NCBI GenBank assembly: GCA_030049955.1
Contig: JASIJX010000402.1
Coordinates: 1 to 18,589, forward strand
From: Acidobacteriaceae bacterium
GTDB taxonomy: Bacteria > Acidobacteriota > Terriglobia > Terriglobales > Acidobacteriaceae
Reading direction: 5' to 3'
DNA: 18,589 nucleotides
Part shown: positions 7,381 to 14,785 of the stretch, piece after piece
Layout of the letters: every line of letters begins with the position of its first letter
Position numbering within the stretch: position 1 is the first letter of the stretch
Program-made: the position numbers and the translations under genes
The notes under the pieces: model-generated
What the model saw: only the letters and a program-made list of their open reading frames with translations
Databases searched by the model: none
Told to the model about the DNA's origin: nothing

Positions 7381-9504
7381 ATGAGGAATTCACGTATTCT
7401 CTTACTCCTGCTACTGTTGTTGGGTCTGGTGTTGACTGCACCCGCTTTTGCGACGCCAACCATCACGGTTTCACCAACCAGTATCGACGCCAGCATGCCT
7501 GGAGGGCCGTGCAGCGGCAATCCAGCCAACCAGACAATCACCATCGGCAACTCCGGGACCGGCACGCTGTCATCTCCGGGATCATATGCGACGGTCACCT
7601 ACAACCAGGGAACTGGCTGGCTGGATGTGCCGATTACCGGCAGCGGCAACAGCTATACTGCGACCGTCGAATTCCAAAATACCTGCACTGGCTTTTCTGA
7701 CGGGACCTACACCGCCACGATTCAGATCGCCAGTTCGGGAGCGAGTAACTCCCCAGTGAGCATTCCTGTCACGCTGACCGTTGGGACGCCGACCTCGCCG
7801 TCCATCTCGCTCTCTCCTTCCAGCCTCAGCTTTAGCGCAACAGCAGGCGGCTCGAATCCGGCTGCTCAGACCGTGACCGTGAGCAACGGTGGCGGCAGCA
7901 CGCTGGCGTCTCCGACAACCTCGATCACTTACGGCAGCGGGAGCGGCTGGCTCAGCGTAAGCTGTTCCGGTAGCTCGGCCCCCTATTCGTGTTCCAACCA
8001 GCCGACCACCGGAAGCCTCGCTGCCGGGACCTACACCGCCACAGTGAGTGTCGCCAGTTCGGGAGCGAGCAACACGCCTGTGAACTATCCTGTCACGTTC
8101 ACGGTGGCGTCCTCGAGTACGCCAACCATCTCGCTTTCACAAAGCAGTGTCTCCGCGAGCATGGCCGTGAATGGCAACGACCCAGCAAACCAGACCGTTA
8201 CCATCAGCAACTCCGGCGGCGGCACGCTGGCGTACCCGGGAGAATATCCCACGATCACCTATAACCAGGGAACCGGCTGGCTCAATGCGCCGATTACAGG
8301 CAGTTCGGCCCCCTATACGGAGACCTACGAATTCCAAAACACCTATGGAATGGCTGCCGGGACCTACACCGCCACGGTTCAGATCGCCAGTTCGGGAGCG
8401 AGCAACTCCCCTGTGACAGTTCCTGTCACGCTGACCATTGGGACGTCGAGTTCGCCGTCCATCTCGCTCTCTCCTTCCAGCCTCAGCTTTAACGCAACAG
8501 CAGGAGGCTCGAGTCCGTCTGTTCAGACCGTGACCGTGAGCAACAGTGGCGGCGGCGCGCTGGCTTCCCCCACAACTTCGATCACTTACGGCAGCGGGAG
8601 CGGCTGGCTCGCTGTGACAGAGTCGGGCAGCAGCCCCGGTCCCTATACATTGTCCAACCAGGTGACGACCGGAAGCCTCGCTGCCGGGACCTACACTGCC
8701 ACGGTGAGTGTCGCCAGTTCGGGAGCGAGCAACACGCCTCTGACCTACACTGTCACGTTCACAGTGGCTGCGTCGGGCACGGTATGCCAGCTTGCCTCTC
8801 CCTCACAGGATACGGACAGCTGCGGACCGTACACCTACTCGCTGAACAGCGAAAGCAACGGCAGCAACACCTACGTCGGGATGGACTACTGGAATCCCCA
8901 GTCCGGGGACAACCAGGAGCAATACGTAACGAACCCAGGGAACTGGTACGTGACGTTCAACGCGCCCGCAGGCGGCGAAACTGTGCTGACTTTCCCCAAC
9001 TCCGAACAGCTCTACAACTCAGAGACGCTGGATAGCTTCTCCGCGCTTTACTCCTCGTTTTCGCTGACCGCCCCCACGAACTCCGGTACCGGAGCCGATA
9101 TTGGCTTCGACAACTGGTTCAACAATTGGGGCAACGAGGTGATGATCCAGAACTACATGATCAACCGTGACGGGCAGTGCGGCCCGGTGCTGACCACCCA
9201 AACCTTCGGCGGCACGAACGGCGTCCCGGTAAACACATGGGTTCTGTGTCAATACGGCTCGGAGCTCATCTGGCAGATCCAGCAACCCAGCGGTAATCCT
9301 GGAGTTTTCGGCTTTACCTCTGGCAGCGTGGACATTCTTGCTATGAACCAATGGCTGGAGAACAACATAAATCCGAATACCGGCTCCACATACCTGCCGG
9401 CGGGTTCCACCATAACCGTGATCAGCTATGGCTTCGAAATTACCGCCACGGACGGGGTAAACGAGAACTTTGCGATCAACAGTTGGTCGGTTACCAATAA
9501 TTGA
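7381..9504 (+). CDS. Secreted four-module BACON/Ig-like protein with C-terminal GH12-like glucanase domain (paralogue 1)
   Basis: Predicted extracellular beta-glucan- or xyloglucan-acting hydrolase, 707 residues. AAAGGAGG at 7366-7373 fixes the start. Signal peptide about 1-24 (poly-Leu core, APAFA). Four beta-sandwich modules follow: A1 26-139, B1 140-247, A2 248-358, B2 359-467. Each opens with P-[ST]-I-[ST]-[LV]-S and carries GTYTATxxxASSGAS, which resembles BACON-type domains. Residues 468-707 match the layout of GH12: NPGNWYVTFNAP, LTFPNSEQLYN, DIGFDNWF (Asp577), NEVMIQ with likely nucleophile Glu586 (family motif E-[IL]-M-I-W), GPV, GSVDI, and YGFE with likely acid/base Glu686 followed by INSWSV. 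The Trp after MI is Gln here. The mature chain has no Lys, no His and a single Arg by eye. No cell-wall anchor or sorting tail is visible. The GH12 assignment comes from motifs and recall, not from a search. Confidence 0.75.
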   Translation: MRNSRILLLLLLLLGLVLTAPAFATPTITVSPTSIDASMPGGPCSGNPANQTITIGNSGTGTLSSPGSYATVTYNQGTGWLDVPITGSGNSYTATVEFQNTCTGFSDGTYTATIQIASSGASNSPVSIPVTLTVGTPTSPSISLSPSSLSFSATAGGSNPAAQTVTVSNGGGSTLASPTTSITYGSGSGWLSVSCSGSSAPYSCSNQPTTGSLAAGTYTATVSVASSGASNTPVNYPVTFTVASSSTPTISLSQSSVSASMAVNGNDPANQTVTISNSGGGTLAYPGEYPTITYNQGTGWLNAPITGSSAPYTETYEFQNTYGMAAGTYTATVQIASSGASNSPVTVPVTLTIGTSSSPSISLSPSSLSFNATAGGSSPSVQTVTVSNSGGGALASPTTSITYGSGSGWLAVTESGSSPGPYTLSNQVTTGSLAAGTYTATVSVASSGASNTPLTYTVTFTVAASGTVCQLASPSQDTDSCGPYTYSLNSESNGSNTYVGMDYWNPQSGDNQEQYVTNPGNWYVTFNAPAGGETVLTFPNSEQLYNSETLDSFSALYSSFSLTAPTNSGTGADIGFDNWFNNWGNEVMIQNYMINRDGQCGPVLTTQTFGGTNGVPVNTWVLCQYGSELIWQIQQPSGNPGVFGFTSGSVDILAMNQWLENNINPNTGSTYLPAGSTITVISYGFEITATDGVNENFAINSWSVTNN
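7456..8781 (+). repeat. Two tandem A-B double modules of about 660 bp
   Basis: The sequence coding for A1-B1 (7456-8121, 666 bp) is repeated as A2-B2 (8122-8781, 660 bp). The B halves share long near-identical stretches, for example around the codons for SITYGSGSGWL and for TTGSLAAGTYTATVSVASSG. The A and B types differ from each other (A has NQGTGWL and EFQNT, B has LSFxATAGG and TTSITYGSGSGWL). The array therefore arose by duplicating an A-B pair, not by single-module amplification. Confidence 0.85.
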
Positions 9505-9511
9505 CCTTGGG

Positions 9512-9557
9512 GAGAGCGGCAAGCAACCCTGCTTGTCGGCTCTCTCCTGCAGTTTTT
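9512..9557 (+). terminator. Probable terminator after paralogue 1
   Basis: Eight bases after the stop codon, GAGAGC-rich and GCAAGCA-rich arms (9512-9525) pair with 9530-9544 with one small bulge. A five-T run occurs at 9553-9557, eight bases beyond the stem. A related hairpin lies at the equivalent place after paralogue 2. Confidence 0.5.
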
Positions 9558-9592
9558 GACAATCTGATTTGATTCGATCTGGATACTTTTGA

Positions 9593-9621
9593 GGGAAGGG
9601 ATGTCAGTTTAATCCCTTCCC
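9593..9621. other. Perfect 10-bp inverted repeat between the paralogues
   Basis: GGGAAGGGAT (9593-9602) and ATCCCTTCCC (9612-9621) form a perfect stem with a nine-base loop, followed by a pyrimidine stretch with four T residues at about 9633. It may be a second terminator for paralogue 1 or a structure in the leader of paralogue 2. A counterpart, GAGGAAGGG/CCCTTCCTC, lies at a similar distance after paralogue 2. Confidence 0.5.
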
Positions 9622-9704
9622 CTGCTCTACCTCTTTTGTGACTTCGCACTCAGTCCATGATCTGTCGGTAATTGGTGTTTTTCACTCGTCTGACGGAGGG
9701 TCCT

Positions 9705-11900
9705 ATGAGAAATTCACGCGTCTTCTCACTTCTGCTCCTGTTGTTGGGTCTGGCTTCGACCTCGCTTGCTTTTGGGGCGCCGACCATCTCGCTTTCACCC
9801 ACCAGTATTACCGCTGACATGTCAGGACAGTGCAGCGGCAATCCACAAGCCCAGAACGTTGCAATCAGCAACTCCGGGAGCGGCACGCTGTCGACCCCGA
9901 CATTCCAAACTAGCTATAGTGAGGGAAGCGGCTGGCTGAATCCGGCGATTACCGGCAGCGGCAACTCCTATACGCTGCAAGTCAACTTCCAAAACACCTG
10001 TGGTTTGGCTCTCGGAACCTACGACGCCACGATTGCAGTCTACAGTTCTGGAGCGAGCAATTCCCCGGTGAACGTTCCTGTCACGCTGCAGGTTGGGACC
10101 GGGAGCACGCCGACCATCTCGCTTTCCCCAACGAGTCTGAGCTTTAGCGGAACGGTAGACGGTTCGAATCCGTCTGCGCAGGACGTCACTGTAAGCAACT
10201 CAGGCGGGGGCACGCTGGCTTCTCCGACAACCTCGATCACCTACGGTAGCGGAAGTGGTTGGCTCTCGACGAATGTAACGGGCAGTCAGGCTCCCTATAC
10301 CATTGCCAACCAGACGAACATCTCGGGCCTCTCTACTGGAACTTACACCGCCACGGTTCAGGTTTCGAGTTCGGGAGCGAGCAACTCGCCGCAGAGCTAT
10401 ACCGTCACGCTGACAGTGGCGGCATCGGGGTCGCCGGCTATCTCGCTTTCACCAAGCGGTGTCAACGCTAACATGTCCGGGGCATGCAGTGGCAATCCAG
10501 CTACCCAGGACGTCACCATCAGCAACGCCGGAGGCGGCACGCTGGCGACACCGGCTTTCCAAACCAGCTACAGCCAGGGAAGCGGCTGGCTGAATCCGTC
10601 AATTTCCGGCAGTTCGGCCCCTTACACGTTGCAAGTCGTTTTCCAGAATACCTGTGGCTTGGCTCTCGGAACCTACAATGCCACGATTCAAATTTCCAGT
10701 TCGGGAGCGACCAATTCGCCGGTAAACCTTCCTGTCACGCTGCAGGTTGGGTCGGAGAGCTCGCCGACCATCTCGCTATCGCCAAACAGCCTCAGCTTTA
10801 GCGGAACGGTGGGTGGCTCCAATCCGGCTTCGCAGAACGTCACAGTGAGCAACTCCGGCGGTGGCACGCTGGCGTCTCCAACCACCTCGATCACCTACGG
10901 CAGCGGAAGCGGCTGGCTCGCTGTGACGACGCAGGGAAGCTCGGCTCCTTATACATTGGACAACCAGGTGACCACCGGAAGCCTCGCAGCTGGAACCTAC
11001 ACCGCCACGGTTAACGTTTCGAGCTCAGGAGCGAGTAACACTCCCGTGAGCTATCCCGTCACGTTCTCAGTATCTTCGTCGTCGGTATGCACCTCATCAG
11101 TCCTCGCTCAGGGTACTAACTGCACGTATGCCGCCGGTACCTACTCCCCGAACACTGAAAACCTCATCGAGGAGACCCAAGTCAATCAGGACTACTTTGG
11201 TGACACCGGCTCCGGATATGCGCAGACGCTGTATTCGACCAACCCCGGGGACTGGTACGTTACGGCCAATATGCCAACCGGCAACGAGTCGGTGGAGTCA
11301 TTCCCCGACGCCTGGCAACTTTACAACGGGGAAGAGGTGGACAGCTTCACCTCCTTGATCGGCTCGTTCTCAGAGACCGTTCCTGACAGAGTGTCCAATC
11401 CCAACACCTGGGTTTCGGGCGACCCTGGCAACCCTAACATCGCCACCGATATTGGCTTTGACACCTGGTATAACGTTCCATCGGGCATGCCTGATGAGGT
11501 GATGATCCAGCACGACATGATCAACCGCGGCGGGCAGTGCGGCCCCGTGCAAGCCACTGTGACCTTCGGCGGCGGCTCGAACGGTGTCCCGCAAAACACA
11601 TGGGTCCTGTGCATATACGGCACTGAGATGATCTGGCAGATCCAACAACCCGTCGGCAGCTCCGATCCCAATTTCGGCTTCCAAACCGGGAGTGTGGACA
11701 TCAAAGCCATGATCGATTGGCTGGAGAACAACACGAACCCGAACCCGCCTTCGGGCGCCACGTACAACACCTGGCTGCCTGCGAACGTGTCGATCAGTTC
11801 AGGTGGAATGAGCTATGGCTTCGAACTTTGCAGCACGGGCGGGGTAAACGAAAACTTCGAGGTTAACAGCTTCTCGATTACCGAATCACCAGCACCGTAA
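9705..11900 (+). CDS. Secreted four-module BACON/Ig-like protein with C-terminal GH12-like glucanase domain (paralogue 2)
   Basis: Close paralogue of the preceding gene, 731 residues. The ATG at 9705 (GGAGGG at 9695-9700) is preferred over an upstream TTG because MRNSR plus a poly-Leu signal peptide is shared with paralogue 1. Modules: A1 26-135, B1 136-243, A2 244-353, B2 354-460. The GH12-like domain is 461-731, about 30 residues longer than in paralogue 1, mostly from a loop before DIGFD (DRVSNPNTWVSGDPGNPN) and one near the C-terminus. Conserved positions: Asp586 in GFDTWYN, likely nucleophile Glu598 in DEVMIQ, likely acid/base Glu707 in YGFELC followed by VNSFSI. Cysteines of the catalytic domain are largely kept (QCGPV, WVLC). 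The mature part has by eye only one Lys, two Arg and one His. The role is presumably extracellular plant-glucan cleavage with overlapping but distinct specificity. Confidence 0.75.
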   Translation: MRNSRVFSLLLLLLGLASTSLAFGAPTISLSPTSITADMSGQCSGNPQAQNVAISNSGSGTLSTPTFQTSYSEGSGWLNPAITGSGNSYTLQVNFQNTCGLALGTYDATIAVYSSGASNSPVNVPVTLQVGTGSTPTISLSPTSLSFSGTVDGSNPSAQDVTVSNSGGGTLASPTTSITYGSGSGWLSTNVTGSQAPYTIANQTNISGLSTGTYTATVQVSSSGASNSPQSYTVTLTVAASGSPAISLSPSGVNANMSGACSGNPATQDVTISNAGGGTLATPAFQTSYSQGSGWLNPSISGSSAPYTLQVVFQNTCGLALGTYNATIQISSSGATNSPVNLPVTLQVGSESSPTISLSPNSLSFSGTVGGSNPASQNVTVSNSGGGTLASPTTSITYGSGSGWLAVTTQGSSAPYTLDNQVTTGSLAAGTYTATVNVSSSGASNTPVSYPVTFSVSSSSVCTSSVLAQGTNCTYAAGTYSPNTENLIEETQVNQDYFGDTGSGYAQTLYSTNPGDWYVTANMPTGNESVESFPDAWQLYNGEEVDSFTSLIGSFSETVPDRVSNPNTWVSGDPGNPNIATDIGFDTWYNVPSGMPDEVMIQHDMINRGGQCGPVQATVTFGGGSNGVPQNTWVLCIYGTEMIWQIQQPVGSSDPNFGFQTGSVDIKAMIDWLENNTNPNPPSGATYNTWLPANVSISSGGMSYGFELCSTGGVNENFEVNSFSITESPAP
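9780..11084 (+). repeat. Two tandem A-B double modules in paralogue 2
   Basis: A1-B1 (9780-10433) and A2-B2 (10434-11084) repeat the order seen in the first gene at about 650 bp per unit. A modules share CSGNPxxQ and FQNTCGLALGTY, and B modules share SLSFSGTVxGSNP and TTSITYGSGSGWL. Because the same A-B-A-B layout occurs in both genes, it predates the gene duplication, or has been kept uniform by recombination. Confidence 0.85.
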
Positions 11901-11910
11901 CCATGGGGCG

Positions 11911-11938
11911 GCGGAGGAGCGAACTGCTGCTTCTCCGC
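11911..11938 (+). terminator. Hairpin after paralogue 2
   Basis: GCGGAGGAGC (11911-11920) pairs with GCTTCTCCGC (11929-11938) through one G-T wobble, ten bases after the stop codon. It has no T tract, so it is a weak terminator or an mRNA-stabilising 3' stem. It occupies the same place as the terminator of paralogue 1, and the bases after it (CTCTCCT, then CTGATTTG) are also shared. Confidence 0.4.
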
Positions 11939-12258
11939 TCTCCTTAGTGGCTTAACAACCTGATTTGTGTCGGCTCACTCAGCTCAATGAGTAGCCATGC
12001 AGCGCTGCAGAGGAAGGGAGTGCGTCTCGGGCCCTTCCTCGATTCATTCTCAGTGCAGGCAATGCCGCAATCTGACGAAGCTTTCTTCTTCTGCCGGGCG
12101 TCTGGCCTCAGCCAAAAAGTGCGATTCGGTTCCGGCATGTGGTGTAGCCGGTACTCAAAAATGTACCGTGTAAGCCACCTGCTCAAAGCCTCGTAATAGC
12201 GCATCGAGTTGGGCCTGCCTATTGGCTTGATACGGTGCCAGCGTTGCGCTGGCACGAG
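11939..12258. other. Intergenic region between paralogue 2 and the rbsD-type gene
   Basis: No gene is supported here. The region carries a perfect 9-bp inverted repeat GAGGAAGGG/CCCTTCCTC (12010-12018 with 12032-12040, 13-base loop), the counterpart of the one after paralogue 1. It also carries a perfect hairpin next to the rbsD stop, listed separately. The frames that span it lack recognisable motifs and a ribosome-binding site. Confidence 0.45.
12235..12255. terminator. Perfect stem-loop at the 3' end of the rbsD-type gene
   Basis: GTGCCAGCG (12235-12243) and CGCTGGCAC (12247-12255) form a perfect 9-bp stem with a three-base loop, three bases beyond the stop codon of the minus-strand rbsD gene. 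There is no T tract on either strand, so it may be a 3' stabiliser or a rho-assisted stop between converging transcripts. Confidence 0.45.
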
Positions 12259-12648
12259 CTACGTAGACTCAAGGAGAATATTCCCAAACCGAGTTGTATC
12301 ACCGGTGCGAATAATGCCAACGACTCCTTTCGCACGCGACTTAAATAATGCGTGAGATTCCCATGCGACAGAAATGCCCTCCAGCGCTTCCTCATAAAAA
12401 TGTAACGTCTCAGACGAGCATGTCTCCCGAAATTCCGAGGCCATAACCGCTTTGCCGCATTTGAAATTCATGCGCACTGCCCGCAGTACATCTATGACCC
12501 GTGGAAACCCACCTACAAGCGAGATGTCGATCGTTTCTACTCCAGACACATAGGGGAAGCCCCAATCTGAGATAAGCAGAGTGTCCGTATGACGAACACG
12601 GCTCAAGAGAGAGTTGATTGCTGGATTGATAATTCCGCTTACAAGCAT
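12259..12648 (-). CDS. RbsD/FucU family sugar mutarotase (pyranase)
   Basis: Cytosolic 129-residue enzyme of the RbsD/FucU family, which interconverts sugar anomers or ring forms (ribose pyranase, fucose mutarotase) before dehydrogenase or kinase steps. The N-terminus is highly typical: GIINPAINSLLSRVRHTDTL puts His20 and Asp28 at the family's usual numbers, followed by ETIDISLVGGFP. The C-terminus IIRTGDTTRFGNILLEST corresponds to the substrate-binding IRxGExxxYxNxxL segment, but Phe121 stands where the family usually has Tyr; Asn123 is kept. GGAG lies about 11 bases upstream of the ATG. It is transcribed away from the dehydrogenase operon and shares an operator-like palindrome with it, so it probably belongs to the same sugar pathway. 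Whether it is RbsD-like or FucU-like cannot be decided. Confidence 0.88.
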   Translation of the reverse strand: MLVSGIINPAINSLLSRVRHTDTLLISDWGFPYVSGVETIDISLVGGFPRVIDVLRAVRMNFKCGKAVMASEFRETCSSETLHFYEEALEGISVAWESHALFKSRAKGVVGIIRTGDTTRFGNILLEST

Positions 12649-12714
12649 CCCGTTTTCTACTCCAGGTCGATGAAGTGCCCCGTATATGCGCTAGGAGTCA
12701 TAAACCGATACCGA

Positions 12715-12724
12715 TGATATATCA
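12715..12724. promoter_or_regulatory. Operator-like palindrome O1
   Basis: TGATATATCA is a perfect palindrome (12 bp if the flanking A and T are included). It covers the predicted -10 of the rbsD promoter. An identical 10-mer lies at 18342-18351 before the transporter remnant and a 9/10 match at 12885-12894, so it is a good candidate for a dimeric repressor site. Confidence 0.5.
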
Positions 12725-12744
12725 TATGAATGTGTCATTATCAA
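12716..12744 (-). promoter_or_regulatory. Candidate promoter of the rbsD-type gene
   Basis: On the minus strand TTGATA (12744-12739) is followed after 17 bases by TATATC (12721-12716), preceded by TGA as in an extended -10. The predicted leader is about 60 bases. The palindrome O1 overlaps the -10 completely, as expected for repression by steric block. Confidence 0.45.
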
Positions 12745-12883
12745 GCGACACGGCGTTCGCCTCCATAGAGCACTGGAAATAAAAAGCATGCGCCCGCATC
12801 ATCTCTACAAAATCGTGTGAGCATGCACGTTTGTTCGCCAGACAGCAAAAGCAAATTGTCCGGCTGTTCTTCGATGTTCACGT

Positions 12884-12912
12884 TTGACATATCAATTTTG
12901 ATTCGATATGAT
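12884..12912 (+). promoter_or_regulatory. Sigma70 promoter of the sugar-dehydrogenase operon
   Basis: A perfect TTGACA (12884-12889), a 17-base spacer and TATGAT (12907-12912, 5/6) precede the ATG at 12948 with a predicted leader of about 30 bases. This is the best promoter match I noticed in the window. TGACATATCA (12885-12894), one mismatch from the O1 palindrome, overlaps the -35. Confidence 0.7.
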
Positions 12913-12947
12913 TCGGGCAAAAGCGAATAGGGTCGCAAACCGCATTT

Positions 12948-13982
12948 ATGATCGGACTCGTTAACTACGCACAAGAGCCTTATTCGGTGGAGCTTCGCGA
13001 CCTTCCGCTCCCTGGCATTGGAGAAGAGGATGTTTTGCTGAAGGTCCAGGCAGTGGGCGTCTGCGGCAGCGATCTGCACCAATACGCCGGCAAGCAGAGC
13101 TGGCCTGTGAATTACCCGGTCGTTCTCGGTCACGAGTTCGCCGGTTCTGTTGCCGAACTTGGAAGTCGTGTAAAGGGCTTTAAAGAGGGTGACCAGGTCG
13201 TAAGCGAAACAGCTGCCGAACTGCCTCCGGATTCCCCATTCATTCGTAGGGCTCTATATAATCTGGAGCCCAAGAGGCTTGGCTTTGGGTACGGGGTGAA
13301 CGGAGCGATGGCGGGTTACGTCAAAGTTCCAGCGCGCTGTCTTCATCATATTCCAGCGCCTTTAGTATTTGAAGATGCGGCCCTCACAGAGCCGTGTTGC
13401 GTAGCGTACAACGCTGTTTGTGTTAATTCCCACATACGTCCTGGCGACACAGTGGCAGTGGTTGGGCCCGGACCGATCGGTTTGCTTTGTGCGGCAATGG
13501 CAAAGCTCGCCGGCGCCGGACATCTCGTCGTAGTCGGCATTCCGGCCGACTCCAAACGACTTGAGACGGCGAAACGGATTGGCGCTGATACGGTTCTTGT
13601 CGCTCAAGAGAATCAGGTTGAAGAGTGGGTGAGCAACTTCGGCGACGGCTATGGAGTCGACTTGGTCATTGATGCCGCTGGTGTGTCCGCCTCACTTAAA
13701 CTTGCGCTCGACATCGTACGCCCGGCAGGCTCAATCACCAAGGTAGGGTGGGGGCCGCAGCCGCTCAACTTTTCGCTTGATCCGCTGGTGCAGAAAGGCG
13801 TCACCCTTCAGGGCAGCTATTCGCATAATTGGCCGATCTGGGAAAAGGTTCTTTCACTTCTGTCCAGTGGCAAAATTGATCTTCGACCCATACTCAACAG
13901 AGTTTCGCCTCTTTCGGAATGGCGCGAAACCTTCGAGGAGATGCGCACAGGGGCGATCGTGAAGGGGGTGCTGAGGCCGTGA
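12948..13982 (+). CDS. Zinc-dependent alcohol/polyol dehydrogenase, MDR family
   Basis: Cytosolic NAD(P)-dependent medium-chain dehydrogenase (344 residues), related to sorbitol, threonine and galactitol-phosphate dehydrogenases; it should oxidise a secondary hydroxyl of a sugar or sugar acid. Catalytic zinc ligands are visible as Cys39 (GVCGSD), His62-Glu63 (GHEF) and Glu148 (TEP). The GroES-like fold spans about 1-150, and the Rossmann half has GPGPIG at 173-178. The segment about 82-120, where many relatives carry four cysteines for a structural zinc, has none. The ATG at 12948 lies behind a strong promoter but only a weak AGGG. The gene is first in a tight operon: its stop overlaps the GTG of the next gene by four bases (GTGA). 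The substrate is unknown. Confidence 0.88.
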   Translation: MIGLVNYAQEPYSVELRDLPLPGIGEEDVLLKVQAVGVCGSDLHQYAGKQSWPVNYPVVLGHEFAGSVAELGSRVKGFKEGDQVVSETAAELPPDSPFIRRALYNLEPKRLGFGYGVNGAMAGYVKVPARCLHHIPAPLVFEDAALTEPCCVAYNAVCVNSHIRPGDTVAVVGPGPIGLLCAAMAKLAGAGHLVVVGIPADSKRLETAKRIGADTVLVAQENQVEEWVSNFGDGYGVDLVIDAAGVSASLKLALDIVRPAGSITKVGWGPQPLNFSLDPLVQKGVTLQGSYSHNWPIWEKVLSLLSSGKIDLRPILNRVSPLSEWRETFEEMRTGAIVKGVLRP

Positions 13983-14785
13983 ACCAGCCGATATCTACCT
14001 CGGGCAGACGATTAAAGGACAAAGTAATCTTGGTAACCGGATCGACCACTGGCATCGGGGAGGCCATGGCGCGGCTTTTTGCGCGCGAAGGCGCTCAGGT
14101 CATGATCCACGGAAGGCGAAGAGATGCGGCTCAAAAGCTGGCAGCTGATATAGGCGACAAGGCGTCATTTGTCGTGGGCGCGCTCGAGGACCCCGAAATC
14201 CCGGCTAAGCTCGTCGCTGAAACCGTTGAACGATTTGGGAGAATCGATGGCCTTGTAAACAACGCGGCGGCAGTCACCCACGGAAGTATTCATGATACGG
14301 ATCGAGAATTATTCGATCGAACCATTGCTATCAACTTAAGAGCGCCACTCTTCCTGATTCAGGCAGCTGTTCCCCATTTTCGGCAACAAGGTGGAGGCCG
14401 GGTACTGAATATCGGCTCGATCAATTCCTACTGCGGAGAACGAATTCTGTTGGCCTACTCTATTTCCAAAGGAGGCCTAACGACGCTTACGCGTAACCTG
14501 GCGGATGCGCACGCCACTGAGCACATCCAAATAAATCAATTGAACGTCGGGTGGACGCTCACGCCAAACGAATATGAATTGAAGTTGAAAGATGGCCTGC
14601 CCAAGGACTGGCCTCTGAAGCTGCCAAAGAGCGTGGCCCCTTCAGGGCGGATTCACTCGCCCGAGGAGGTTGCATTGGCGGCAATCTATTTCTTGTCCGA
14701 TGAGGCTGCTCTTGTTAACGGTTCGATTCTTGATTTGGAGCAATTTCCTGTTATAGGAAGAAATCCAACCAAGGAGACCGAATGA
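13979..14785 (+). CDS. Short-chain dehydrogenase/reductase (SDR)
   Basis: Classical SDR of 268 residues, a NAD(P)-dependent oxidoreductase, here likely acting on a sugar, lactone or keto-acid intermediate. TGSTTGIG (20-27) is the cofactor motif, NNAA is at 94-97, and Ser147, Tyr160 and Lys164 form the catalytic set (GSIN, YSISK). Arg residues just after the second strand (HGRRR) favour NADP(H). The GTG at 13979 overlaps the stop of the dehydrogenase gene (GTGA) and is preferred over longer in-frame starts inside that gene. The stop in turn overlaps the ATG of the next gene (ATGA), so the three genes are translationally coupled. A glucose- or fucose-dehydrogenase-like activity is possible but not provable. 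Confidence 0.87.
   Translation: MNQPISTSGRRLKDKVILVTGSTTGIGEAMARLFAREGAQVMIHGRRRDAAQKLAADIGDKASFVVGALEDPEIPAKLVAETVERFGRIDGLVNNAAAVTHGSIHDTDRELFDRTIAINLRAPLFLIQAAVPHFRQQGGGRVLNIGSINSYCGERILLAYSISKGGLTTLTRNLADAHATEHIQINQLNVGWTLTPNEYELKLKDGLPKDWPLKLPKSVAPSGRIHSPEEVALAAIYFLSDEAALVNGSILDLEQFPVIGRNPTKETE

Noticed and set aside
7456..11084. Repeats considered as a CRISPR or non-coding satellite array
   Set aside because: The periodicity is 320-660 bp, in frame, and encodes beta-sandwich modules inside two intact genes.
12741..13133. Minus-strand open frame of 130 codons across the divergent intergenic region
   Set aside because: It overlaps the MDR gene start and the best promoter match I noticed, and its product resembles nothing recognisable.
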